Assembly: GCF_030272615.1 (NCBI RefSeq)
Contig: NC_081406.1
Location: forward strand, 473,988,900-474,052,899
DNA: 64,000 bases
From: Cryptomeria japonica
Taxonomy: Eukaryota; Streptophyta; Pinopsida; Cupressales; Cupressaceae
Direction of reading: 5' to 3'
Of this stretch, positions 1 through 11,450 are shown in pieces; within the stretch, counting starts at the first letter, position 1, and the number at the start of each line of letters is the position of its first letter. The notes under the pieces were generated by a model. The model was given only the letters and a program-made list of their open reading frames with translations. It was not told the origin of the DNA and made no database searches. The position numbers were made by a program, and so were the translations under genes.

Positions 1-1536
1 TATGATTAATTAACTGTCATTCATCATACTCTTTAGACCTAAGGAATTTCTGATTTTCTAGTGTTAAATCATAATTGCATGGCTAACCAAGAAGTTGGCA
101 GAAGGGTTTAACAAAGTATTCTTCAAAACATAAGTATTGGAACCTTGAGCATCTTTGATCCCATACAACTATCCATATATGAACTGGCTTCCTCATACCC
201 TGTTTGTCATACTCATTAACTTTGAAACCATCAGTCCACATATCCAATCCTTGGCCAACATACAAGAGCATGTGCATAAGCACAAAATGATGTTTGAAAT
301 AAATTTCACAAGGGTTGGATTTGATTTTATCCAATCCATGATTCATCTAGTTCACCATCATCAACACATAATCAAATGGTCAAGCATCATGCATTTGCAC
401 ATCTGCAACAAACACACCATGGGGGCTTCACTTAGTGAACTTGGGTTGTATCACCTGTGCTCATGAAATACTAAATAATTCCCCTATTTTTAAAAAATAC
501 TTTCCTAAACTCCTTTTTTTATCCCGCCCCAATACACAACCCAAATTAAAATCCCCCTATTTGCACAAAATATTGCATTTTCATAGCCCAAATTAAAAAT
601 TCCCCTATTTTCATCAATGGGCAATATATTTCACCCTCATTTTAGGGATATTAAACCCCCAATATGAACACACATGATATGATATTGCCTATTTAGTGAA
701 TCCATTGTGCCAACACCATACGAGCTACATCCATAAGAATTTTGGCCTTAATCCCCATAATTTGATAGATTGAATAGTGTGTATTTGAAGTATTCTTCAA
801 ATAAATCCATGTCATATGGGGTTCCTCATTTTCATCAAACACCTTGAGATTGTTTCCATATCTGGGCCTATGAGCTAGCAACTTCCACCTCTGTACACAT
901 CCTTGAGTCTAGCATATTAGTTTGTCAAGAGAGTGATATCAATAGGTTGTTCTAAGGTTAGGTCTAGGTCAAACACTTTGGACATGTAGTCCCTTGTTAT
1001 AGGCAACAGTGGCTCCTGACAACATCATGAATCACTTTAGTTGCAGGATCACAATTTTTGGCTAACAAAATCATTAAATCATTAACATAGACGTTGAGGA
1101 CTACTAATTTTTTGACATTAAAAACCCATGGGTTGCAAACAAAATCTGTCTTGTTTCTTTTTCTGAAATAATACAACATTAACTCATACCATCTTATGGG
1201 AATCCAAACATCCCCTAGGTTCTCATATTTGTCCCCTAAAACATCTAATTGAGATGACCTTCTTGACTTGGGGCTAGAATCAGGAAATTGGTCCATTAGA
1301 TCTTGGTTTAGGTGCCCTCCCTCCTTTTGTTTCTTAGGTTTTGGTTCTGATGGATTCTCTATTTTGGTTGCCTTTTCTTTTTGTTTTCTAAACCTAGGTT
1401 TTTAAGATGAACCCTCCATAGCAACATGAATTGAACAATTGAATTTGAAAAGATTTTCTCTGAAATCAGGCACTTGTAATGAAATTACCAATTCTGAACT
1501 TTCTAGCTTCTTGTTCTGATTTTCTCTTGCCTCCAT
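1..1536 (-). pseudogene. LTR-embedded ORF, N-terminal half (3' LTR copy)
   Basis: A long minus-strand reading frame begins with ATG at 1534-1536, and a second ATG follows at about 1419. It is disrupted by a stop near 1400, later stops and the 421-712 insertion. The N-terminal part is basic and low in complexity (Lys/Pro/Glu). A conserved stretch carrying PWVFNVKKLVVLNVYVN aligns with PWVCNIIKLVVHNIYVN in the other LTR copy. I recognise no named domain. Because it sits inside the LTR, it is duplicated at both ends of the element. Its function is unknown. Confidence 0.6.
421..712. mobile_element. MITE-like 292-bp insertion
   Basis: The LTR copy at about 27960-27990 lacks this segment, so it is an insertion. 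It is flanked by ACACCAT (414-420 and 713-719); an eighth base differs (c versus a). It has no coding potential. AT-rich blocks of the form AATTCCCCTATTTT occur three times inside (about 475, 549, 594). The ends show only a weak inverted similarity (TTAGTGAA near both ends). A 7-8-bp duplication suggests a non-autonomous hAT-type element, but the terminal repeats are too degenerate to be sure. Confidence 0.55.
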
Positions 1537-2859
1537 TGTCTTGATAATCCCATAGTAATTGAATGAATGTAAATTCTGTCTTTTAAGTTTTATGAATTGT
1601 CGCTTTGAGGGATAGTTGCAGAACGGTCATTTAATGCCTGAATTCAAAATTCATGTGGCATGATATCAAGTTAGTGCATATTAATGTTGGAGGACTGTAC
1701 ATCTTGTTTCACCACCACTTGGGCTTTTTGGTGTAGGTAGTAGTTTTGGTGAAATCATTTTTCTTTTCTTCATTGTCTTCAATTATGTCAAAACGTCAAC
1801 TGCTATCTATGTAGCAACTTTCAACTCCTTTGACATTTTGGTGTAGAACCAACTTTTGATGTTCTTATTCTTCTTATCGATTTGCGTAGTTACATAAAAA
1901 GCAGTTACATAAAAAATAACTCCTAGACCTTTTATCAGGTTTTTACGATAGAATATTCCAGTTTCTTTTTATAGTTGTTGGTCCCACTTGATTTTTGGTA
2001 TAGCATGCTATTTCAGTGAAACCATTTTAAGTTTGATAGACTTTAGCTACTATACTAAAAACCATTAGTTTCAGTAGAGGAGTACGGAGCTTCCTTGACA
2101 CCTTATAGTCATGCTTTTATATTTTCAGTATAACCCAAGTGCCTTACCCCAATAAGATTCTTTTTTGTTATAGCATGTGCTTTCGACAAAAAAAATTGCG
2201 CTTAGCAAAATGACTATGCTACACCGAAGCTCATATTTTGGGTGAATCATAAAGGAGGTTATATCAATAAAGAAACATTTTTGGTGTAAGTCATCTTTTC
2301 AAAGAAACTTATATTTGTTTTCTGGTGCTACTTGCTATCCTAAAATGGTGTTCTTTTCATTGAGTTGCACATTAAGTCTTGCAAAAAAATGGATTTCTCA
2401 CCAAGAACATCTTAATGCTCTTCTTTGAAGCTATATGTTGAGCTCTAACCTTGTGGGAGCCTATTTTACCCCACATATAGGAATTTTTGTAGTATCATGT
2501 CTTTCATTAATGAACTTGTAACAATAATAACCTTATCTGATAGATGAATAAACTATTATTCTCAAACCAATATCATGAATGAATAGAGCCTAGTGTCAGT
2601 AATATAGAGGATTTTCTTGTAGGTTGATGAAATATAAGAATCATAATGATGGTAGGGTTCAGGAAAGTGGCTAATTAGGAATTTTAATGAAGACTAAACT
2701 TTGTCAAAAATTAGGGTTCCAACAGTGGCTCTGTCTAGGGATGTATACCCCTAGCGGGTATAGAAGGAATCCTATTTTCTCTGGGAATGAAACTAGAAAG
2801 GAAAAAAATTATAGAAAAATGGAACGGTATAATACACAAGGATAAAACCTAAACTACTG

Positions 2860-4152
2860 CACATGAATAATAATCAAGAGAAAAATCTCTTCAGGAATTG
2901 TCCATGTGCTGGCAATTCCATGTTTTCACCTTCCATACTTTGTAAAAATATGAGTTTTCTCCATTCTTCCCTGTGATGACAAAAGGTCTAGCCCATAGGG
3001 ATTCAAACTTACCATGCTTTCCTTTGTCCCGAGCTCTAGCATTCCACATAAGAACTAACTCCCCTTCCTAGAATTTTTTTTCTTTAGCCTTCTTATCATA
3101 CAAATATTTTTCCTTTTGTTGTATCTTTATATTCTTATTTTATTCTTCCAACCTAACCTCATCCAATTCTGCAAGTTGTTATATTCTCTCTTCCATTGGC
3201 TTAGGGACATCCAAACATTCCTTGATCATAAATTTGTGCATAGGAAAGAGATTGTGCATAGGAATCCTTTCTTGTGTTCCATAAACCAATTCAAATGGAG
3301 ACTTGTCTATAGCCTTCTTAATTGTGATCCTATCGGCCCATAATGCAAGTCTGAGCTTTGAGTCCCAAGATCTTTTATTTTGACCCAACATTTTCTTGAT
3401 TATCTTTTGGATATTTTTATATCTAGATTCAAGTTGTCCATTTACTTGGGGATGGTAGGGTGATGAATATAGAATATTAATTCCATAGGTACCATAGAAT
3501 GAATTAAACTCATCTAATCGAAAACTCATTCCATTGTCCATAGTGATTCTAACAGGCACTCTGAATCTAGTTATTATACGGTCCTCCATAAATTTTATCA
3601 CTACCTTGCTTGTGGCCTATTTAGTAGGAATCACTTCAACCCACTTGGTAAAATTGTCACTGGCAACCAAAATCCATCTATGTCCTCCACTTGATCTATC
3701 TGAGATTTCTCCTATGAAATCCATCCCCCATTGGCTGAAAGGTGCTTCTATGTACATTGGTCTTAGAGGCAAGGCTCCTTGGTATTTCAATTTACCTAAG
3801 AACCTTTGACAAGGTTCACATTTTCTCACATAATTATGTGCATCGTTAAAAATACTAGGCCAATAGTATCCAGATTTGAGTACCTTGCGAGCTTTGGTTT
3901 TGGTAAAAAAAAATGTCCTCCACAGACGCCAGAATGCATTTCTTCTAAAATCTTCTTAGACTATTCCTCATCCAAACATAGAAGTACTAATCCATCTCTA
4001 TTCTTCCAATATAGGTCACCCTTAGGGATCACATATTTGGTAGCCTGTATTTTCAACGTCTTTTTTTTATTTTCATTCAATCCTCTTGAACATGTCATAT
4101 TTTTCAAGTAATATACTAAGTCTGTATACCATGGTGTTCTCTCAATACTCAT
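2860..4152 (-). pseudogene. Integrase domain and C-terminal tail of the Tat-like element
   Basis: The integrase would insert the cDNA into the host genome. In the sense direction (4152 downward) I see a zinc-binding end (CEPCQRF), then the catalytic core: the first Asp in GMDFIG, the second in TMDNGM and the Glu in GQLES. A basic C-terminal segment follows (FESLWAGPF...), reaching about 2860. The DDE residues are present, but stops occur near 3617, 3179 and 3075 and the frame shifts, so no functional protein can be made. RNase H lies upstream in sense and the 3' LTR lies about 140 bp downstream. Confidence 0.8.
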
Positions 4153-4311
4153 GGTGGTATCCTATAGCTCCATGTTGTTTACTTGTACCACTTCTAGATT
4201 TGATTCTTCCTTTAACTTGGCCAATCCCTACGCCCTGACCAACTTCGTGATCTAGATATTTATGTTGAGCTCTCGGATTTGATTTATCCACTTGCATCTT
4301 ATTCCAATCAC

Positions 4312-5778
4312 TTATGTTTGTCTAAAAATATCTTTCATTACTGCATTTGGGACATAGGCTATGATTTCTGCACCAACTAAATATGGCCTAAAACTTTGTA
4401 CAGCTTTAACTAGAGAATATGCTTGTTTCTCATTTATATCATATTTTAACTCAGCATCTTGGAGAGACTTACTGAAGAAATATATAGGTTGTTCGTGTCC
4501 CTCTTCATTATTCCACAACATAACAGTAGCTATAGTATCACAAGAAGAAAAGGAGAAGATCTGAAATGACTTACCAAAATCTGTTGAATTCAAAATAGGA
4601 GCTTCTTTGATGGCCCTCTTGATATCCACAAATGCATCTATTGCTTCTAATGTATAGTTAATCACTGCTCCCTTTTTCAACATCTTAGATATTGGTTTGA
4701 AAATTTCACCAAAGTTTGAAATGAATCTCCTAAAAAAACTGGTCTGGCTAAAAAATGATTGAATGACTTTTACTATCTTAGGGATTGGAATTTTGTCAAT
4801 GGCTGCTACTCGGTCAGGATCTATCCTCACTCCTTTTGATACTATGTGTCCCAAAAGTTTCCCTTCAGTGACTGCAAATTGACACTTATTAAGATTCAAG
4901 GATATCCCATACTCCAATGCTCTGAGAAATATTTTCTCAAGGTGTAGGCAATGGTCTTCCTCCTTCTTTGAATATGTTGTGAGATCTTCTTGATATACCA
5001 CCATAATAGAATTGATTAGATCTGCAAATGCCACATCCATGGCCCACTGAAATGTAGCTCCTAGATTTGTTAATCCAAAAGGCATCCAGACATAGATATA
5101 TGCACCCTATGAGGTCTTGAAGGTAGTCTTGTATTGTTTTGATTCCTTAACTTTAACCTGATTATATCTTGAAAAACCATCTATCATTGATAGCAATTCA
5201 CACCCTGTAACTCTTTGTAATAATGCATCCGTGTTTGGCAAGGGGTAATTGTCTTTGGGAGATGAAATATTAAAGTTCCTAAAATATAACCACATTCTTA
5301 TGTCTCCATTTTTCTTTCTTACTGGTACCAAGTTTGAGACCCAAGAGGAATGCCTAATAGGCTTTATGATTCCTCCATCCCTTAACTTCATCAACGCTTC
5401 CTGCATCTTGGTTGCCAAAGTTGGGTTTATAGGCCTTTTCTTTTGTTTGAATGGTTTTGCATTAGGTTTCAATGGTATCTCATCTTGAAAAAGGTCCTCC
5501 CTATATGCTTTCAAATCTTCATAAGACCATGCAAATACATATCGGTATTTTCTTAACAAAGAAATCAACATGTCTCTAACCTTGGGAGATATATTTTCCC
5601 CTATGTAAACCTTAATTGGAGAGTGTTTAGTTCCTACATTTATTTCCTCTAGATTATCTTGTTCTACTATGACAGTTTTAGTTGCAACATCATTTCCATC
5701 AAAGACTCTTTCAAGGGCAACCAACCCCCTTGGGATTTTATTTGTTTTTAACTGCACCACCTCCTTCCCAAAGACCAT
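4312..5778 (-). pseudogene. Reverse transcriptase and RNase H of the Tat-like element
   Basis: The RT fingers and palm run from 5778: FAWSYEDL, then VSNLVPVRKKNGDIRMWLYF, then LSMIDGFSRYNQV. A stop near 5107 breaks the frame before WMPFGLTNLGATFQ. The catalytic box reads VVYQEDL, where Tat-like RTs normally have YxDD, so the active site itself is damaged (QEDL). A thumb, a connection and a retroviral-type RNase H follow (ILNSTDFGKSFQ..., FFSKSLQDAELKYDINEKQ) up to about 4312. The family role is to copy the element RNA to DNA and degrade the RNA strand. The copy is clearly dead. Confidence 0.85.
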
Positions 5779-5789
5779 ATCTTTTCCAT

Positions 5790-6564
5790 CAAATTTCTAA
5801 ACAAAAGCATTGAAGTCTATTTCTTGAGCTTCATATTTATCAATGCATTGTATGAACTTCACCAAATTTTTATCATCTTCAAACACTTTCCAATTGTATA
5901 TATTATCTGGGATAGATGTCCTGGCCTTTATCTCCACCCCTAAAATATTATCCATAGTAACATCATCCTACCTCAAAGCTATATTGGCAAGAAAGGCTAC
6001 TGTCATATTTTAAGGCCTGTCTACCCAATTTATAGAAAAAGCATCAAACATTTCTAGACAGTCCCAAATTACATTTTTATATTGCTTGAGCCTTTTATTC
6101 TTTGATAATTATTTGGACCTTACTTGTGAGACTATCCGCTCAGAATCTCCAAAAATAGTTAACACTTTTATCCCATGTTTGATTGCCAAATTTAATCCTA
6201 TCAAAAGGGCTTCATATTCTGCAATATTATTTGTGCATTCAAAAGATAACGAGAAAGAATACCTTAATGCCTTTCCTTCAAGGGAGGCAAAAATCACTCT
6301 AGCTCCATTTTCATTTTTGCTACATGCCCCATCAAATAACATTTGCCAAATATATTCAACATGTTTTTGTGTGTGACTTATGATTGGGTCACTATTTTGC
6401 AACTGTAGTTTTGTTATTTGCATGGTAAAATTTACTATTTCAGTGTCACAGAAGTTCACCATAGGATCAACATTTGCATACTCAATGATATGGGGTGATC
6501 TTGGCTCCCTCTCAATTTGTACTTGCTTTCCATTCACAGGCATCATAGCATTTGACAGGTCCAA
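5790..6564 (-). pseudogene. Additional RNase H (plant RVT_3 / archaeal-like type) located before RT
   Basis: Motifs typical of the second RNase H of Tat elements are plain: MLFDGACSKNENGA, TNNIAEYEALLIGL and FGDSERIVSQV. The similarity continues through NWVD.. and LLANIALR-like sequence to about 5960, and SIPDNIYNWKVFEDD lies near 5900, leading into the RT region. The domain therefore sits between protease and RT, whereas many Tat elements carry it after the retroviral-type RNase H. The Asp and Glu expected for metal binding are visible. Stops and one frame problem near 6110 and 5970 mark decay. Confidence 0.75.
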
Positions 6565-6652
6565 CTAGATGCTTCCTCCTACAAGCCTTGTCCACTATCT
6601 TGAGAGAAACATTCCATCAATGGGGGGTACATTAATGACTATAATATCTATC

Positions 6653-6919
6653 TTATAAGCGACTTCTAGATATCATGCTATTTTTTATCTCTACATCCTT
6701 TAAGACTCCCATAATAGGGACTGACCGGTTATCCATGGCATAACAAGTACCATAATGATCATCAACCTCCAACCCAAGCTCTTTCATGACTCCCAAAGGC
6801 ATTAAATTTATCATTGCTCCTAAGTCAATCATGCACTTTCTCATTAGTCTATTATTTATCAACAATGCCAGATAGAAAGGATCCACCTCTGAATGGTCAT
6901 CATGAATAGTAGTTCCCAA
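6653..6919 (-). pseudogene. Retropepsin-like aspartic protease of the Tat-like element
   Basis: The catalytic loop reads MIDLGAMINLMPL. DLGA in place of DTGA/DSGA is normal for Tat/Athila-type elements. The flanks also fit: LMRKCMIDLG before it and LGLEVDDHYGTCYAMDNRS after it, then VPIMGVLKDVEI. Its role would be to cleave the gag-pol polyprotein. It lies between gag (about 7600 and higher) and the extra RNase H. The frame closes just after the domain near 6653, so the connection to the next domain is lost. Confidence 0.75.
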
Positions 6920-6999
6920 ATATATTTTAGGAGCTTGTTTATTCTATCCTGAATCCACTGATTTATCCTTCTTTCCATGTTTAGTTTTATTTAGGCCAT

Positions 7000-8927
7000 A
7001 AGGAACTTCAGAAATCAGTGTCATGGTACTGTTCTTATATTCAAGGATCTCCATCATTTCAAGCAAAGGCACATATATCTTCATCTGTGACAACACATTT
7101 GTGATGTCAAATGCAATGACATGGTTGACTTAAGAGTTTATATAAATGGGGCATTACTCTTATGATGCTCTTGATTTTTTGGTGTATTTAAATTTTGTTT
7201 AGTGACTACTATCTTTGACATCCGCTTGTTTTTAAATTCCCTTGTATCAATATTTTTTAGATTCTTTTATTTTATGAACATACTAGTCTATCTACCTTGA
7301 TCCTGATTTATAGTCCTATTCCTTAGGTTATAATTATTTTTGGCTTTCTCTATAGCGGCAACAATGATGGCTTTAATTTCTTCTTTAGAGGGTCTCCTTA
7401 ATGATACCACATCATTTCTTCCCTAAGCTTTTATGTCGGTGTTATCATCACTATTTGAAAATACTTGTCATTTCTTATTTTGTCTTCGGCAAGTAACATC
7501 ATAGTCACAACCATCATCATCAGATGATTCATATTCTCCTATTTATGACAACATGTTAATAGTTTGGCTATCATCATATTCTTCATTTTCATGATACCCT
7601 TCTTCATCATATTGCAAATTTTGAGCTAGAATACATTGTAATGGGGAGAATAGTAGGTTGCGGGCCATACACCATGTATTTTCCACCACAAAATGATTGT
7701 TTTGCTTCTTTAATAGGTCAGGAGTTTCTTTCTTTTCATCAACAGGTTTACCATCTTTCTAGTTGGTTTTATATGACATGTCTTATAATCTTGGCTTGTC
7801 ATTCCCTTAGAATTGAGGCCAATCATTTCTTGTAACTTTATGGGTAAGGTCTTTCAAAGTATTTATGGCTTTATTTGTTTTATCTTCCTCCTTGAATTGG
7901 TTGTTTTTGTTTTAGGGTTGTGTAGTCAAGCATCATATCTCTTGTTTGTTTTACCTGAGGCTTTCCTATTAATTTCAATAATAACTATAGCTTTGAAGGC
8001 TTCATTTAGATTTAGGGTATTTCTTGTTCTAAGCTCATATCCTGTTTTTGGATCAAAAGCATCAATATAAAATTATTGACTCATGGAATCATTTGGTTTC
8101 AAATGGGGAGGAAATTTATTTAGTAAATTTGTGAACCTTGTATTGAAGTTGGATACTGATTCATTATATCCCTTTTAGATATTTGCAATTTTATGTAAAA
8201 CAAACTTTGGATCTATATGACTCCCATATTGCTCAATAAAAAGTATCTTGAACTCATCCCAATTATGAATTGATGAATTTGGTAAGCTTTTATACCAATC
8301 TCTGGCATCCTCAATGAGAGACTACATGAACAATCTAATGAAAACATCTTCATCTCTCACATCAAAGTCATCCAGGGTGTTTTGGAAACTCCTTATATGA
8401 TCTTCCCCTAGAACTTCTCCATTCCCTGAGAACTTGGGTATTGTTTTCCTAAGATCATCATTGATGGGATTTGGGTACCCATAGATTCTTGTGAAGTCCA
8501 TTTGCCTATATATATCCACATTCCTTTGACCTTTGGTGAATGTGTTCTGTTGATGTTGATACTGACTTCCATATTGGTACTGATATTGTGGGGGCACTTC
8601 ATAGTTCTGATAATAGTTTGTATTATTCTGATAATTTCCAGCAAAATTATAAGGGGGATTGTAACATCTGGGTCTATATGAATTATAACTTGTACCTCCC
8701 TGGCTCATAGCTACACTGGTTCTGAAAGGTATGGACATTGAGGTTGAATAGGAAGAGTTGCTAACATGAGCAGAGGTTATTGCCATGGTGTATTGATTTT
8801 ATTGGGTGGCATCTGGGGTGGAGGTGGTCATTAGTAAGTATGAAAAATTTCTAGTCATAGGCATGCTCTGTTGTAACTGAGTCAAGACATGGGATACTAG
8901 TTGTGTGGACAAGCGGGCAACATCTTG
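7000..8927 (-). pseudogene. Gag (capsid) of the Tat-like element, main part
   Basis: The sense frame runs from 8927 downward. It starts with VARLSTQLVSHVLTQLQQ, then a Tyr/Gln/Asn-rich low-complexity region (about 8700-8520) and GYPNPINDDLRKTIPKFSG. A retrotransposon-gag core follows: DARDWYKSLPNSSIHNWDEF and an FTNLLNKFP.. segment near 8300-8100. Below about 7830 the frame is poor: an acidic linker at about 7600-7500 and basic patches down to 7000 connect it to protease. Capsid gag packages the element RNA in the cytoplasm. The first part of the same gag is at 24225-24468, cut off by an insertion at a CTTG site (8924-8927). Confidence 0.75.
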
Positions 8928-9883
8928 CCTCTACCGAGCAATCTACTGAGGGTCAGCAAGCCTCTCAAGCTATTATCTTAGTTCAACTGACCAAAGGTAA
9001 AGAGAAGGTGAAAAAGCATAGTTTCAAAGTTGATTTGACTAAATCGATAGTGTTGCCCAATGTGGATATCTCAAAATTAAAGGGGCAAGCAGTTATTGAT
9101 TTTGGTGAACTATGCAAAGCAAAGGCCGAACAAGAAAAAAAGATGGCCATTCAAAAGAAGAATAAAGTACTTCAGAAGGTAAAGACACTGCTAACAGATA
9201 TGCTACCTTCAGCTACAGTGTCAACCAAAGCAACCATCCACATTCAACTAGATCAACTCCTTAATCAAATAGAAACATCTAGAGTTGATGCATCTAAGTA
9301 TTTGAGCAAGCTGAAAGACAAAGAGCTTACTGCAAAAATGATTGAAGATGTACAAAAAGCTCTAGCTATTGGAAAAGTCAAGCTTGTCAAATTCATTTCT
9401 GAGTTGTCCCCTCAACTCAAGCATATTCTTTATTTATTTCAGAAACTTTGCACATTTTCCATATTCATTAAAGATATCAAGAATAAAACTGATGCAATTG
9501 AGAAAGAGATCACCGATCTCTCAAATAAGTTGACCACAGAGCCCAATTCAGTTCAAAATTTTTATACCAAGCTTCAACAGCTCATGGCTCAACAACTGGA
9601 ACTAAGAAATGAAGAACATAAGATCCGGATGGATATAATGACACTCCAGACATTATTCCTTCCTCATCTTTCATCAGTTCAAGAACAGATTAACCAAGCT
9701 ACACGCCTATCTACTACACAAGAGGGAAGCACTCTTGATGGCTTAATATCACTATTGGCTGATATTCAAGCACAAAATTCTTTAATGGAAAGTGTCAAAG
9801 ATGCACTCTCTGTCGCACTCACCGATGCCTGGAAGAAGTATAAATCTATTTTTGATCAGTTACCGCCCCCAGATGGAAATTAA
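8928..9883 (+). pseudogene. ORF2 C-terminal part of polymerase-less element B
   Basis: The frame is open for about 318 codons to a TAA at 9881-9883. It is very helical and rich in Lys, Glu and Gln, with heptad-like runs (EKEITDLSNKL..., LMAQQLELRNEEHKIRMDIM). Its end (LQTLFLPHL... then DAWKKYKSIFDQL) lines up with the ORF2 C-termini of elements A, D and F: a Leu-x-Pro box, then W..F/Y...I/F..F/L. It has no catalytic motif and no membrane segment. It is joined on the left to foreign gag sequence at 8927, so it has no start of its own; the first in-frame ATG at 8903 belongs to the neighbouring element. Confidence 0.65.
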
Positions 9884-9897
9884 GTTTTTGATGTTTG

Positions 9898-10239
9898 TCA
9901 AAAACGGGGAGTGATACTATATAGGGGGAGATACAGTTTTGGTAATATAGTTTTGTGATACAGTTTTGATACAGTATTCGGAGTATTGTATACAGGGGGA
10001 GTATACCGAGCAGAGTATGCAGAATATCCAAGGATAGTAAGCAAACACAGAACCAAGCATACAAAAATCAGAGTTATGTATAGTATAATGATAAGGGGAG
10101 TATATTTCTGAATATACTATTCATTGACTATTGTATTTACTGTTAAGGTATAGTCATTTTGCAAAGTATATAGATTTTTGAGTTATGACTTTGAAAGTAG
10201 TTTTTATAAAACATCTCAACTAATGTCAAAAGGGGAGAT
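9898..10239 (+). promoter_or_regulatory. Multiple polypurine tracts before the B LTR
   Basis: At least five GGGGAG/GGGGGAG tracts occur (about 9904, 9923, 9992, 10094 and 10231). The last, AAAAGGGGAGAT, directly abuts the LTR start TGTTAC at 10240 and would be the functional primer for plus-strand synthesis. Repeated tracts of this kind are known from Sirevirus-type Copia elements. Confidence 0.65.
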
Positions 10240-11388
10240 TGTTACTACTTATCAAATTGCCATTGGTTTTTATATTCAAATTCATACTATATGTTCTATT
10301 TGGTTAGCACTACCGAATCATGCAGTCAGTACACACAGAGAAGTCAGTATGCACAGTCTAGTCGGTTACAGAAGAAAGTAGTCACAGAACACAGTATACA
10401 CCGAGCTGTCTACCGAATATCTTTTTGAGACTACCGAGCAGCAAAGATGACACACCGAGTTGATATACACCAAGTGTAACGTGTTACCAGATACATTGAA
10501 CTTGGACATGCATATGAAAACGTGTTACAAGATCGAGGCACATCTAACTGTTATTACATGGGAAATTGCACCAAAAGATTGTGTATGATTTTAAGGACAA
10601 TCTAACCAATGAAATATTTTGTTTAGTTATTCATTCGAGGAATCTTGTTTGTAAGATCAAAGCAATGAATTGGATCACCATTTTAAGAGATCTATTTATA
10701 CAGCATGAGTGAAGTGTATGTATGCATGAAGGAAGACTGTTATAGAGACACAGAGGTCACCAAGAAGGTTTCCAGAGAACAGTCGAAGAATAGAGTAAAC
10801 AAAAGGATTTACCGAGTTACTATATGGGTTGCCAAGGAATGCTATAAGCAAGGTAATCTATTCTGAGCACATAGAATCTGCTATAACATTTTAGATGTAA
10901 AGTTGCAGATATTTGTAATAATTTTATTATAATATTGTGAAGTTAAAAGAGAAACCTTTAACAGGGTAAAAGACTCTAATCAAGTCTATAAATTGTAAAG
11001 CCTCTAACCAGGTGTAGCATTCAGAATAAATTTTGTAAAATCCTTTAGCAAGGTAGATCTAACAGATCTTGTTACTCCTAATAGGGTATGCTATCAGAAA
11101 TAGCTAAAATGTAGCTCTAACCGAGCATTCTTTATTATTGCAGTAGTGAAGTTGTGGGTGCCATCCCGACCGCAGTTTTTCTCTCTAACCAAGAGTTTCT
11201 GTGTAACCAAAATATATGTTTTATGGAGTGAATCGTGTATGATTATTATCTATTAGCTTTAACTTTATTTTATGTTACTGCACTATTCTGTTTATGCATA
11301 ACAATAAATTTATTATTCAAGAAAATTTTTGGAGTACTGATTCACCCTTCCCCTCTCAGTACATTAGCTTTCCATATTGGGCCTAACA
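10240..11388 (+). repeat. LTR of element B (1,149 bp)
   Basis: It starts TGTTACTACTTATC right after a polypurine tract and ends ...GGGCCTAACA right before a primer site. It therefore serves as 3' LTR for the sequence on its left and 5' LTR for that on its right. A TATA-like TATTTATA lies near 10693-10701. The end region carries TGATTCACCCTTCCCCTCTCA, the C-rich block shared with A, D, F and the copia element. The last ~180 bp recur at 24043-24224. Confidence 0.75.
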
Positions 11389-11390
11389 AT

Positions 11391-11402
11391 TGGTATCAGA
11401 GC
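11391..11402 (+). other. Primer binding site of element B
   Basis: TGGTATCAGAGC lies two bases after the LTR end. It is complementary to the 3' end of plant initiator-Met tRNA, the usual primer of Copia and many other plant LTR elements. Confidence 0.85.
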
Positions 11403-11450
11403 ACGAATCTTGGAAAAGGGTTTAACTACCTAAAGAGAAAGATCTTATCA

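Larger units (their letters stand above)
1..2724 (-). repeat. Partial 3' LTR of the Tat-like element
   Basis: The sequence from 2724 down to 1 repeats the outer half of the 5' LTR at about 27577-30083, with scattered substitutions and one extra insertion (421-712). The sense start is TGTTGG at 2724. The part present covers the U3-like leader (about 2724-1540) and the N-terminal half of the LTR-borne ORF. About half of the 5.4-kb LTR is visible; the rest lies to the left of the window. No strong polypurine tract is seen just outside 2724. Confidence 0.8.

Noticed and set aside
8322-8786. Gag of the Tat-like element as a prion-like Tyr/Gln-rich host protein
   Set aside because: The frame continues into a retrotransposon-gag core and upstream into the fragment at 24225-24468.
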